Assembly: GCF_014252955.1 (NCBI RefSeq)
Contig: NZ_JACMIA010000001.1
Location: forward strand, 1,178,001 to 1,242,000
Length of the DNA stretch: 64,000 nt
From: Stappia sp. 28M-7
Lineage (GTDB): Bacteria > Pseudomonadota > Alphaproteobacteria > Rhizobiales > Stappiaceae
Reading direction: 5' to 3'
Every line of letters starts with the position of its first letter. The first letter of the stretch is position 1. This document shows positions 17,934 through 26,091 of the stretch, piece by piece. Position numbers and translations under genes: made by a program. The notes beneath the pieces are model-generated. The model did no database searches. It saw only the letters and a program-made list of their open reading frames with translations, and was not told the DNA's origin.

Positions 17934-18062
17934 TTATTTTCGAAGATATTTGATCAGCGCCGCTATGGCCAAAACCACCAGCGCGAGGATCAGCAGGCCG
18001 AAGAGCCAGCCAAATCCCATTCCGAACCCCATTCCGGAGCCCATGTCGTTCCAGTTCATCAT
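17934..18062 (-). CDS. 42-residue membrane peptide
   Basis: A short frame with two consecutive ATG codons follows an AGGAGGATGAG ribosome site. The product has a Met/Gly-rich head (NDMGSGMGFGMGFGW) and a single hydrophobic helix LFGLLILALVVLAIAALI ending in KYLRK. Such peptides with Met/Gly repeats are often seen next to alphaproteobacterial copper genes, where the methionines may contact Cu+. It lies 16 bp upstream of the DUF302 gene. Too short for domain assignment, but the ribosome site and hydrophobic pattern support translation. Confidence 0.72.
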   Translation of the reverse strand: MMNWNDMGSGMGFGMGFGWLFGLLILALVVLAIAALIKYLRK

Positions 18063-18156
18063 CTCATCCTCCTGATTTTCACCCGTAGGGTGTGCCTTTT
18101 GGCCGGCCCTCACGACAACATGGGGCAGGACAGCATAGGATCGGTACCGGCACGTC

Positions 18157-18179
18157 GGGGCGCCCTGTCCGGACGCCCC
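18157..18179 (-). terminator. Hairpin downstream of the multicopper oxidase gene
   Basis: GGGGCG and CGCCCC form a stem with an 11-nt loop 8 bp past the oxidase stop codon. No T-tract follows, so it could attenuate rather than end transcription into the small membrane peptide gene. Confidence 0.35.
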
Positions 18180-18186
18180 ACCCGGG

Positions 18187-19683
18187 TCAGGCCGATGCCG
18201 TGACCGCGAACTCGGTCATCATGCCGGTCGCAAGGTGCGGCATGTGATGGCAATGCAGCATCCAGCGCGCAGCCTCGCCGGCGTCGAGGGCGACATCGAC
18301 CATCGTCATCGGCGGCACGTGAACCGTGTCGCGCAGGGCCCCGGCGACGCGGCGCCCGTTCAGGCCGACGACCTGGAACACATGCCCGTGCAGATGCATC
18401 GGGTGGGCCATCATCGACATGTTGTGGAACGACAGAACGACCCGCTCGTCGCTGCGCGCGATGATCGGCTGGTGCTGGCCCCAGACCGCCCCGTTGATCG
18501 TCCAGACATAGGGCTGCATCGAGCCGCCTAGCATCAGCACGTGGCTGCGGTCCACAGGTCGATCAGGCAGGGCATCCAGCGCAATGAGGCGTGCCTCCTG
18601 CGCAAGACCGGTGTCGAAGGCCGGCGCTTCGGACGCCGCCATGGCATCCAGGCGCCGGACCTCGGCACCCCGCGTGGCGAGGATCAGGCCGGTTCGCTCC
18701 CGCCCGCCTTCCCGCAGGGCGAGGACCGGCCAGGAGCCGCCCTCGCTCGGCAGGTCGATCTCGATGTCCAGCCTCTGGCCCATCGCCAGCCCGAACCGCG
18801 TGCCCGGAACAGGCTGGACGGCGTGCCCGTCCACTGCGACAAGTCGCGCCTCTGCTCCACCGGTTTCGATCCAGAACACCGTAGCTGCGGCGGCATTGAT
18901 GACCCGAAGCCGGATGCGTCCGCCACGCTCGACCTGCACCACTTCGGGGTCCGACAGGGTCCGGTCGTTGGCGAGATAGGCGTCCCAATCGTAATCGTTC
19001 AGGTCCATGGCCATGCCGCCCATACCAGAGATGCTGCCCATCATCCTGCCCATGGCACCATGATTCATACCCAGCATCGCCCCCATGCCTCCCATGGGCG
19101 CGCCTTGATCGGGCTGCGCAGAGGGACCGGCGCCATCGCCGACATGCCCTCCGTTAATCTCCGCCAGCACTTCCTCGGGGGCTCGGAAGGAGAAGTCATG
19201 CAGGAACATCACGACCTCCTGCCGGTCGGCGAGGATATCCTCTTGCGAGCGCACGATCAGCGGCGCGGCGAGCAGTTGCATCTCCTGCGTCGGCACATGG
19301 CTGTGCATCCAGTGGGTGCCCGGCCGCGCCTCGAAGTCGTAGGATCGGGTCTCACCCGGGGCGAGAAGGGGCATCGGCATGTCCGGCACGCCGTCCTGCG
19401 CATTTGGCGGGGTCTGGCCGTGCCAGTGGATGATGGTGCCGACATCGAGATCGTTGGTCAGGTCCACTCGAAACCTCTGTCCGGGATCGAGGACAAGTCC
19501 CTGACCGCCGGGACCGGCAAGACCGAAGACCGTGGCCGCGCGCCCGTTAATGTCGAGCGTCCGGGTTGCAGCGATGAGGCTGATTGGAGCCACGGTCTGC
19601 GCGAAGGCAAGACGGGGCATGTGCGCAGCGCCAATGGCGGCAGCACTTGCGGCGAGAAAGCCGCGTCGCGAAAGGATGTTCAT
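18187..19683 (-). CDS. Tat-exported multicopper oxidase
   Basis: This 498-residue periplasmic oxidase probably converts Cu+ to the less toxic Cu2+. The N-terminus SRRGFLAASAAA is a twin-arginine signal with likely cleavage after LAFA. Copper sites are HWHG near 95, HSH in WMHSHVPTQ near 130, HPMHLHGH near 430 and MLHCHHMPHLATGMM near 475, giving type 1, 2 and 3 ligands. A Met-rich insert at about 200-240 (GGMGAMLGMNHGAMGRMM) resembles the Cu+-binding region of CueO and CopA oxidases. It is preceded by the small exported Cys protein gene (72 bp gap). The whole run faces left and likely has a promoter near 20113-20300. Confidence 0.92.
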   Translation of the reverse strand: MNILSRRGFLAASAAAIGAAHMPRLAFAQTVAPISLIAATRTLDINGRAATVFGLAGPGGQGLVLDPGQRFRVDLTNDLDVGTIIHWHGQTPPNAQDGVPDMPMPLLAPGETRSYDFEARPGTHWMHSHVPTQEMQLLAAPLIVRSQEDILADRQEVVMFLHDFSFRAPEEVLAEINGGHVGDGAGPSAQPDQGAPMGGMGAMLGMNHGAMGRMMGSISGMGGMAMDLNDYDWDAYLANDRTLSDPEVVQVERGGRIRLRVINAAAATVFWIETGGAEARLVAVDGHAVQPVPGTRFGLAMGQRLDIEIDLPSEGGSWPVLALREGGRERTGLILATRGAEVRRLDAMAASEAPAFDTGLAQEARLIALDALPDRPVDRSHVLMLGGSMQPYVWTINGAVWGQHQPIIARSDERVVLSFHNMSMMAHPMHLHGHVFQVVGLNGRRVAGALRDTVHVPPMTMVDVALDAGEAARWMLHCHHMPHLATGMMTEFAVTASA

Positions 19684-19755
19684 GGTCGTCTCCTCGGGAC
19701 ATCCGTCCCGTTCATCAATGCCGATGGGACGCCGCGAGCGTCGGCCCGGGCGCGA

Positions 19756-20112
19756 TCAGAGGAGACGGAACTTGGGAGGTCGTTCGTTCAATCCTGGCGC
19801 ATGGCCGACGTGGCTTGCCTCGAGCGGGAAGTCATGTCGGGAAGGCACGTACTCTTGTCCGGTTTTCGCGCTCGGAAACGGCAGGAAGGCCGTGAAACCG
19901 GCACAGACGAACCCGCAAATACTGGCGTCGGCGGTACCGCAATGAAGCTGGTCAGCACAGGAGCGTCCGCTGTCATCGGTGACGTGCATCATCTCGCTGA
20001 CATGAAATACATGATCCTGCCCGGCACTCATGCGCACGGTATGCGCCGGAGTCATCGTTGTGACCACAGCGATCGCGAGCAAGGCAAACATGGTGACGAA
20101 GCGATCGATCAT
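19756..20112 (-). CDS. Small exported Cys-containing protein of the copper cluster
   Basis: This 118-residue protein starts with a hydrophobic signal-like stretch (VTMFALLAIAVVTT). The middle has several His and Met residues (HVFHVSEMMHVTDD) and four cysteines in CADQLHCGTADASICGFVCAG, consistent with a periplasmic or membrane-attached metal-binding protein. I cannot assign a family. It is the first gene of the copper run, 72 bp ahead of the multicopper oxidase gene, and is a likely copper-responsive accessory. Confidence 0.6.
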   Translation of the reverse strand: MIDRFVTMFALLAIAVVTTMTPAHTVRMSAGQDHVFHVSEMMHVTDDSGRSCADQLHCGTADASICGFVCAGFTAFLPFPSAKTGQEYVPSRHDFPLEASHVGHAPGLNERPPKFRLL

Positions 20113-20305
20113 CTCTTAGTAGATAGGCTCTGGTCACGACAGTGTCCATTGGATCGAGCCATTGATGACTGCCGGCCGTGGTCGGCGGAGTGTAAATTCA
20201 TGCTGCGAAAAGCCGAGAGAATAGTCGGAGCTTGTAGCGTATATCCGGTAGGTGTGGGAATTGGCAGTATCGGTCCTCCGCTACCAAATTTTTCAATAAA
20301 TCATA
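20113..20305. promoter_or_regulatory. Likely promoter region of the copper run
   Basis: This 193 bp lies upstream of the first copper gene and ends at the IS element. The minus-strand copper genes must start here, but I see no clear CueR-type dyad or sigma-70 boxes. The insertion sequence may have removed upstream regulatory DNA or a divergent regulator. Confidence 0.35.
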
Positions 20306-21505
20306 TGACCTGCTCCCCGGTTCGTCCGCGTCTATAAGTTATTCCTGTTCAGGTCGTGGTCTATTGCGGAGCGGGCTGCAAATTCGCTCGGGGTGAGCCC
20401 GTCGAGGTTCGTGTGCGGTCGGTTCAGGTTGCAGTCGATCCTCCACTCCTCGATGATCTCACGACCGTGGCGATAGCTGGTGAAGAGATGCTCGTTCAAG
20501 CACTTGTCCCTCAGCTGCCCATTGAAGCTTTCGACAAGCCGTTCTGCATCGGCTTTCCAGGTGCGATGTAGTGCCATTCGACGTCACGACCCTGCGGCCA
20601 CTTCAGCATCGCATTGGCGGTGAGTTCGGTGCCGTTGTTGCTACCCACCAGCAAGTTATAGCCACGGCGTTCTGCGATGGCATCAAGCTCCCTGGCAACG
20701 CGATGACCCGAGATCGAGTTGTCGACGCCGGTCGCCAGGTACTCCCGGCTGAAGTCGTCGATGACACACACGATGCGGAAGCAGCGTCCATCGACCAGAG
20801 TGTCGGACACGAAGTCGAGGCTCCAACGTTGGTTGGGATCCTGCGGGATCGTCATCGGGCAGGCGCGCCCAAGGCCAGCTTGCGGTCGCCGCGTTTGCGC
20901 ACGGTCAGCCGTTCCTCGCGATAGGGGCGGTAGAGCTTCTTCCACTTCACCTCGGCGCCTTCACGCTTCAGCTGGATGTGCAGGCGGCGGTAACCGAAGC
21001 GCCGGCGTTGTCACACCAGCTCTCTCAGCCGCTTGCGCAACTCAGCATCGTCCGGCCGTGCCGATCGATAGCGATAGACCCGAGGATCGATACCCACCAG
21101 ACCGCATGCACGGCGCTGGGAGTAGCCTTGATGTTTGATAGCCTAGCTCACGGCGCTCCTCCTCGAGCCGGGTGCCAGGAGTTTTTCCGAGCATCTCGCG
21201 GAGCGTCGAGGCATAGATCGTCGACTCCGCCAGAAGCTTCTTCAGCTTCGCGTTCTCCTCCTCCAGCGCTTTCAGCCGCTTGGCCTCCGACACTTCCATG
21301 CCGCCATACTTCGAGCGCCACTTGTAGAAGGTCGCTTCGCTGACGCCGTATTTGCGGCACAGATCGGCGGTCGACATGCCCGCCTGATGCTCCTTAAAAA
21401 TGCCGATGGTCGGCTTATCGGAAAACCTGGATCATTTCATCGCCTGCCTCCTTATTCGGGGTGCAGGCTAGCTTCAAAGCGGGGACAATTCAGGGGAGCC
21501 GGTCA
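20306..21505 (-). mobile_element. Decayed IS3-family insertion sequence
   Basis: The element is 1200 bp with imperfect terminal inverted repeats: TGACCTGCTCCCCGG at the left end and TGACCGGCTCCCCTGA read inward from the right end. It encodes orfA and orfB of IS3-type transposase on the minus strand, both broken. No target duplication is visible beside the ends, so a neighbour deletion or old insertion is likely. Confidence 0.85.
20332..21440 (-). pseudogene. IS3-family transposase orfA-orfB, inactivated
   Basis: orfA begins at ATG 21440 but has TGA at codon 3; from about 21377 it reads MSTADLCRKYGVSEATFYKW and the leucine-zipper segment EENAKLKKLLAES, the usual helix-turn-helix half. orfB is split over frames. 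One piece (20945-20511) has LDFVSDTLVDGRCFR and the DDE segment with VCVIDDFSREYL. A second (20577-20332) has VESFNGQLRDKCLNEHLF with the catalytic Glu and the C-terminus. At least three lesions separate them, so it cannot transpose alone. Confidence 0.85.
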
Positions 21506-21536
21506 GAACGAATGCATGCCCCCTTGGCAACGGTCG

Positions 21537-22889
21537 TCAAACCTTTGCGAGAACATTGTCGAGCGAGCTTTCAAGCAGCTGGAATATTGCGTCGATATCT
21601 TCGTTACGCGAAATGAATGGCGGTGCGAGTACGATCGAAGCTCCCAGCGGGCGAACGATAAGGCCGTTCCGAAGCGCCTCGTTGGCAAGTCGCTCGGAGA
21701 CTTGAAGATCGGCGGGAAGCGGTGTCTTCAATGCCTTGTCGGCGACCAGTTCGAGCGCGCCCATAAGGCCGATGCCGCGTGCTTCGCCAATGTTCGGATG
21801 TTTTGCGAGGCGCGCCAGATGTGCGTTGAATTGGGGGGCAACCCGCCGGACATTGTCCAGAAGTCCGCCATTTCGAATGAGATCGATGGCCTTCAGTGCA
21901 ACCGCGCAACCAACCGGGTGTGCGCCTGCGGTGAAGCCATGGGGAAACTCCTCGATGGTCCGGGAGACGTCCATGATGTCGTCGGCAAGCGGCCCCGACA
22001 GCAGGATCGCTCCCATCGGAAAATAGCCGGCGGTGATGCATTTGGAGGCGATGATCGCGTCAGGTTCCATCCGGTAGGTGTCTGATCCCCACATTTCCCC
22101 AGTGCGGCCGAAGCCGCAAATGACTTCGTCGGCTATAAGCGGGATGTCGTACTTGCGCAGGATTGGGCGAATGGCTTCGAAGTAACCCTTTGACGGCGGG
22201 ATGACGCCGCCGGCTCCCATCACGGGTTCGGCAAAGAAGCCGGCAATCGTATCCGGGCCTTCCCGATGAATAAGATCTTCCAGGTTGCGTGCCATGCGCG
22301 CGGTGAAGTCGCCCTCGCTCTCGCCCGCTTCGCCATAACGCCAGTAATGGGGGCAGTCGGCGTGAAGAAAGTCCGGCAGCGGTAGGCCGAAATGGCCGTT
22401 ATAGGCTTTGCCGGTCATGGAGGCCGTCGCGACGGTGACACCATGATAGGAATTGACGCGCGTGACGATCTTGCGCCGCTCCGGCTTGCCCCGGGCCCTG
22501 TTCAGCATCCACAGCATCTTGACCATTGTGTCGTTGGCTTCGGAACCGGAGTTGGTGAAGTAGACCTTGCCGCGGTCGAACGGAGAGACCTCGATCAGTT
22601 TGTCGGCCAGGGCGACGGCAGGCTCGGGGACACGGCCAAAAAAGGCGTGATAGGTGGGAAACTTCCGGGTCTGGGCGACCATCGTTTCGATAAGCTCCGG
22701 ATGGTCGAAGCCCGCGACGGCATTCCAGAGGCCTGAATTGGCATCGAGATAGCGCTTTCCGGTGGTGTCCTGCACATAGATGCCTTCGCCTTGGGTAACG
22801 ACGACGGGGCCGTTTTTCTCAAGGGTGGCAAGATCTGTGAACCCGTGCAGGAAACGGGAAGACGCCGTGTTGTTGAAGGGGATCGTCAT
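21537..22889 (-). CDS. Class III PLP-dependent aminotransferase (omega-transaminase type)
   Basis: The 450-residue enzyme moves amino groups from omega-amino acids or amines, often to pyruvate. Family marks are NSGSEANDTMVKML (phosphate contact, near 118), SYHGVTVAT near 150, the LIADEVICGFGRTG Asp motif near 255 and SKCITAGYFPMGAI with the Schiff-base lysine near 285. Length is normal. I chose ATG 22889; a start at 22958 would overlap the upstream lyase gene. It follows the diaminopropionate lyase-like gene on the same strand, 38 bp away, so both are probably in one short operon. Substrate within the cluster is not known. Confidence 0.9.
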   Translation of the reverse strand: MTIPFNNTASSRFLHGFTDLATLEKNGPVVVTQGEGIYVQDTTGKRYLDANSGLWNAVAGFDHPELIETMVAQTRKFPTYHAFFGRVPEPAVALADKLIEVSPFDRGKVYFTNSGSEANDTMVKMLWMLNRARGKPERRKIVTRVNSYHGVTVATASMTGKAYNGHFGLPLPDFLHADCPHYWRYGEAGESEGDFTARMARNLEDLIHREGPDTIAGFFAEPVMGAGGVIPPSKGYFEAIRPILRKYDIPLIADEVICGFGRTGEMWGSDTYRMEPDAIIASKCITAGYFPMGAILLSGPLADDIMDVSRTIEEFPHGFTAGAHPVGCAVALKAIDLIRNGGLLDNVRRVAPQFNAHLARLAKHPNIGEARGIGLMGALELVADKALKTPLPADLQVSERLANEALRNGLIVRPLGASIVLAPPFISRNEDIDAIFQLLESSLDNVLAKV

Positions 22890-22927
22890 GTCTTGTTCCA
22901 GATGGTCTTGTTGGTGGAGCTTGGTGT

Positions 22928-24025
22928 TCAGGGCGCCGTCGTTTCGCTGATGATGCATAGCAACCGGCTGGAAGCGGAAAGGGAAAGTCCCGCCTCCGCG
23001 CTTCCAAGCAGGCCCGCGACGCCGGCTGCCCCCGACGGGGTGGTGGCAAGCCCGGCGCCGGCGACCATCCTGACCGCGGCTTCGGCTTCTTCGTCGCTGA
23101 TCGTCGCGAAATAGTCCGCTTCCCTGGCCAGGAGCCGCAGTGCGGTCAGCGACGGTTCCTTGCAGTCCAGCCGGCCCATGTTGGAGACTGGGCCCTCGAA
23201 GACGACGGAGCGCCCCGTCTCCACGCTGGTTTTCAGACAGGCCGCCCGATCCGGTTCCACGACAACGACGCAGACGCTGTTTCCCCAGATGGCCCGGGTC
23301 TTGGCGGCAAGGGCACAGGCAAGTCCGCCGACTCCGGCCTGCAGGAATATGTGGGTGGGGGCTTCCGTCAGGGCTGCGGCAGCCTCTTCCAGCATGATGG
23401 CATAACCCTGCATGATGAAGCGGGGCAGATCGGTGTAGCCGGGCCAGGTGGTGTCCGACAGCAGGATGCCCTCTCCACGGTCCGCCGCTTCGCGGGCCGC
23501 TGCAAGGCTGTCGTAATAGGTCGAGCTTGTGCGATCGACCTCCGCGCCGAGGGATTCCAGCCTGCGGCGGAAACTCTCCGGAACCGTTTCGTTGAGAAAA
23601 ATTCTGGCCTTGGCTCCGAATTGCCGCGCGCCGGCGGCAACGGCAATGCCGTGATTTCCCGCGCTGGCAGTCAGGAAGGTCATGCCTGCGGCAATGAACC
23701 TTGCGGGAGCCTGGTGCAACTCCCGGGCACCGGCGATCCCCTCAAGGCCTGCCGCCTTCATAATGACGCGGGCGACGGCATAGGCCCCGCCAAGCGCCTT
23801 GAAGCTACCGAGGTCGAGCCGAACCGTTTCGTTCTTCAGCCAGACGGTACCAACGCCCGCAGCCGCAGCCAATTGCGGGGCGGATATGAGCGGCGTTGCG
23901 CTAAAACCGTCCCAAGCTGAAAAGACCGCGCGCGGCAACGTGGTGTCGATGACGACATCGCCGGCGGTGAGGGCGTCTTCGCCGCCAAGTCCTTGTCCGC
24001 GCAATGGATTTTTGAAAACCTGCAT
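22928..24025 (-). CDS. Diaminopropionate ammonia-lyase-like PLP enzyme
   Basis: This 365-residue fold-type II PLP enzyme resembles diaminopropionate ammonia-lyase and threonine dehydratase relatives. TPLISAPQLAAAAGVGTVWLKNET is split by the usual N-terminal pattern, and the Schiff-base lysine lies in GSFKALGGAYA near 73. TASAGNHGIAVAAGARQFGAKARIFL gives the Asn/His phosphate loop near 135, and GVGGLACALAAK the Gly-rich turn. The known E. coli enzyme turns 2,3-diaminopropionate into pyruvate and ammonia; substrate here is inferred. ATG 24025 has GGAGAAG upstream. The promoter lies in the AT-rich divergent region 24026-24147. Confidence 0.8.
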   Translation of the reverse strand: MQVFKNPLRGQGLGGEDALTAGDVVIDTTLPRAVFSAWDGFSATPLISAPQLAAAAGVGTVWLKNETVRLDLGSFKALGGAYAVARVIMKAAGLEGIAGARELHQAPARFIAAGMTFLTASAGNHGIAVAAGARQFGAKARIFLNETVPESFRRRLESLGAEVDRTSSTYYDSLAAAREAADRGEGILLSDTTWPGYTDLPRFIMQGYAIMLEEAAAALTEAPTHIFLQAGVGGLACALAAKTRAIWGNSVCVVVVEPDRAACLKTSVETGRSVVFEGPVSNMGRLDCKEPSLTALRLLAREADYFATISDEEAEAAVRMVAGAGLATTPSGAAGVAGLLGSAEAGLSLSASSRLLCIISETTAP

Positions 24026-24070
24026 GGGAGCTTCTCCGTGTATTGACGGTATCAATAGATATAAAAAAAC

Positions 24071-24107
24071 CAAAAATAAAGGAAAATATTTGACATAGTG
24101 GTTTTTG
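24071..24107. promoter_or_regulatory. Candidate operator half-sites CAAAAA / TTTTTG
   Basis: In the AT-rich divergent region a CAAAAA (24071-24076) and an inverted TTTTTG (24102-24107) occur. The same two words form a tight palindrome before the aldolase gene at 33745-33761. The second half-site lies in the spacer of the promoter candidate at 24090. The local GntR protein could bind both places; this is a guess from the repeat. Confidence 0.35.
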
Positions 24108-24117
24108 TAGCTAATCC
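24090..24117 (+). promoter_or_regulatory. Candidate sigma-70 promoter of the catabolic operon
   Basis: TTGACA (24090-24095) and TAATCC (24112-24117) are separated by 16 bp, 31 bp before the hydrolase start at 24148. The -35 box is perfect and the -10 moderate. The direction suits the 24148-32025 operon. Confidence 0.45.
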
Positions 24118-24147
24118 TTCAGGGGCATTCCATCACAAGGCACTCAC

Positions 24148-24957
24148 ATGCACCCTGGAAATCACCCGTTCTGGCTCTGTCAGGAAGACAGGCGCTTTTC
24201 TTATTGTTTTTATGTCTCCGAGACACAGCCCGCGCAGGGCTTGCGGCCGCTTATCGTCGCCATACACGGGTCTTACCGGGTGGCCGAAAGCTATCGGGAT
24301 GCCTTCGTCGCGTTGGCCGACAAGCTGGGCGCCGTCGTACTGGCTCCGCTTTTCCCATGCGGGATCGAAGGGCCGGACGATACGGAAAGCTACAAATTCT
24401 GTGTCACGCCCAAGACGCGCTTCGACCTGGTCCTTCTTGCCATGGTCGATGAACTGAACAGCCGGATGCAAGGGACACTTGCCGTGGATCGCTTCGCCTT
24501 GTTCGGCTATTCCGGCGGCGGCCAATTTGCTCACCGCTTTGCCTATCTGCATGCACAGCGTCTTGCCGCGCTCAGCATCGGGGCGCCCGGCAAGGTTACC
24601 TTGATGGACGACACGCTGCCGTGGTGGCGCGGACTTGCCGGGCTGGAAGCCTTGGCCGGCCAGCCTCTTGCATTGGAGTATCTTCGGAAACTGCCTGTGC
24701 AGCTCGTGATCGGGGATGCAGACGATCAGGAAACGGATGTCGCAACGGCGCCGGGTTCGCCGCATTGGATGGAGGGCATCAACGAGGCCGGCCTCAATCG
24801 TCTTGCCCTGATGGACAGCCTGCGCGCCAGCCTGCTTGCCGGCGGTGTCGCGGCGCGGCTGGACAAGGTCGATGGCGTTGCCCATGAGGGTTTTGCGGTG
24901 CTGGAGCCTGTGCATGCCTTTCTCGGCGACGTCCTGGGGACGGAGGCCGGCCAATGA
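24148..24957 (+). CDS. Alpha/beta-hydrolase fold protein
   Basis: This 269-residue soluble hydrolase has the oxyanion strand PLIVAIHGSYR near 35 and the nucleophile elbow GYSGGG with Ser122. A late His in GVAHEGFAVLEP near 255 completes a likely triad, and the acid is probably Asp in VIGDADDQET. No signal peptide is seen, so it acts in the cytoplasm, presumably on an ester or amide of the imported compound. It opens the forward operon and overlaps the next gene by four bases (ATGA). Substrate not known. Confidence 0.82.
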   Translation: MHPGNHPFWLCQEDRRFSYCFYVSETQPAQGLRPLIVAIHGSYRVAESYRDAFVALADKLGAVVLAPLFPCGIEGPDDTESYKFCVTPKTRFDLVLLAMVDELNSRMQGTLAVDRFALFGYSGGGQFAHRFAYLHAQRLAALSIGAPGKVTLMDDTLPWWRGLAGLEALAGQPLALEYLRKLPVQLVIGDADDQETDVATAPGSPHWMEGINEAGLNRLALMDSLRASLLAGGVAARLDKVDGVAHEGFAVLEPVHAFLGDVLGTEAGQ

Positions 24958-26063
24958 CACGTCTTACGGAAATCACGATCCGCGGCGATAGCGCCGCGCG
25001 CGGCCTTACTTACGGGAAAGCCGCATCCGCCCTGATAAACAGCGCGTTGGGGACCTACAGGGCTTTTTTCGCCAAGCGCGGCGTGGACTGGCCTGAGGCC
25101 CTGACGACGGCAGCGGCCTTTCGAAATTGCATTGAGGACTATGCTCCGGAAGCCGCGGTCGAGATCGAGGCAATTGCCAAAGGCAGTGACCAGCATCCCG
25201 ATGCGATCGTTCTCCTCAATGCCCGAACGGAGATCCTGTATTGGCGTGCAAGCCGCGCCAAAACGCCGACCACCGAGGTCGCGGATGCCGCGGATGAATG
25301 CACCGGCGCGATCATTCTGCCGGAAGCGAGTGCGTCCGGTACCCTGCTTCACGCCCAGAATTGGGACTGGATGCCGGAGGTGGCCGACCACACGATTGCA
25401 CTACGTATTCTCGATCATGACGGACCCAACGCGCTTCACTTCCTGGAAGCAGGCCAACTGGCGCGTCACGGCATGAACGAACTCGGTCTCGCCATTTCGG
25501 CTATGGGGCTGCATTCGGACAGGGATTACGGCCGCCTCGGGGTGCCAAGCCCGGTCCTGCGGCGGAACATGGTTCATTCCAGGTCGTTGGGCGAGGCGCT
25601 CGGCCTTGCCTATACAAGCGAACCGTCCTTTTCCCACGCCCTGGCGGCAAGCCATGCCGACGGTGCCGCCTTTATCCTGGAAGCGGCTCCCGGCGTTACG
25701 GAGTGGCTCGCTCCGGAAAATGGCGTCCTGACCCATGCGAACCATTTCAAGAGCGAGGTTGCCCGGCTGCGCTTGCGGGATGTCAATCTGGCGCGGTGCC
25801 CGGACAGTCTGACGCGGGACCTGCGTGTTCGCCAGGTGCTCGCGGGGGGCGGCGGAAAAGTCGATCGGCAGCGGCTGGAAGCTGCGCTGCTCGATACGGC
25901 GGACCGGCCCGGCAGCGTTCTGCGTGCGCCTGCCGCGCGCCAGGGCGGGCTGGCGTCGGCAACGCTCTACACACTGATCATGGAGCCGGAAAAACAACGG
26001 GCCTGGCTGGCCATGCGGCCATACCGCGACCCTCAGTTCGAGCAATACGACATCACTCCTTGA
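24954..26063 (+). CDS. Peptidase C45 / acyl-CoA:6-APA acyltransferase-like hydrolase
   Basis: The 369-residue protein matches the C45 family of N-terminal-nucleophile amidohydrolases. These self-cleave before a cysteine and then hydrolyse or transfer acyl groups on amides. The cleavage site is ADECTGA with Cys116 as the probable new N-terminus. Following segments GTLLHAQNWDWMPE, HGMNELGLAISAMGL and GVLTHANHF are typical strands of the fold. No signal peptide is obvious. Start ATG 24954 overlaps the previous stop, so it is co-translated with the alpha/beta hydrolase. A role in deacylating an imported N-acyl or peptide-like substrate is inference. Confidence 0.83.
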   Translation: MTRLTEITIRGDSAARGLTYGKAASALINSALGTYRAFFAKRGVDWPEALTTAAAFRNCIEDYAPEAAVEIEAIAKGSDQHPDAIVLLNARTEILYWRASRAKTPTTEVADAADECTGAIILPEASASGTLLHAQNWDWMPEVADHTIALRILDHDGPNALHFLEAGQLARHGMNELGLAISAMGLHSDRDYGRLGVPSPVLRRNMVHSRSLGEALGLAYTSEPSFSHALAASHADGAAFILEAAPGVTEWLAPENGVLTHANHFKSEVARLRLRDVNLARCPDSLTRDLRVRQVLAGGGGKVDRQRLEAALLDTADRPGSVLRAPAARQGGLASATLYTLIMEPEKQRAWLAMRPYRDPQFEQYDITP

Positions 26064-26091
26064 TGCCGAAAAACCAACCAGAGAGGGAAGC

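Noticed and set aside
18541-20337. 598-codon plus-strand frame opposite the multicopper oxidase
   Set aside because: Antisense to a gene with all copper ligands; no ribosome site or domain.
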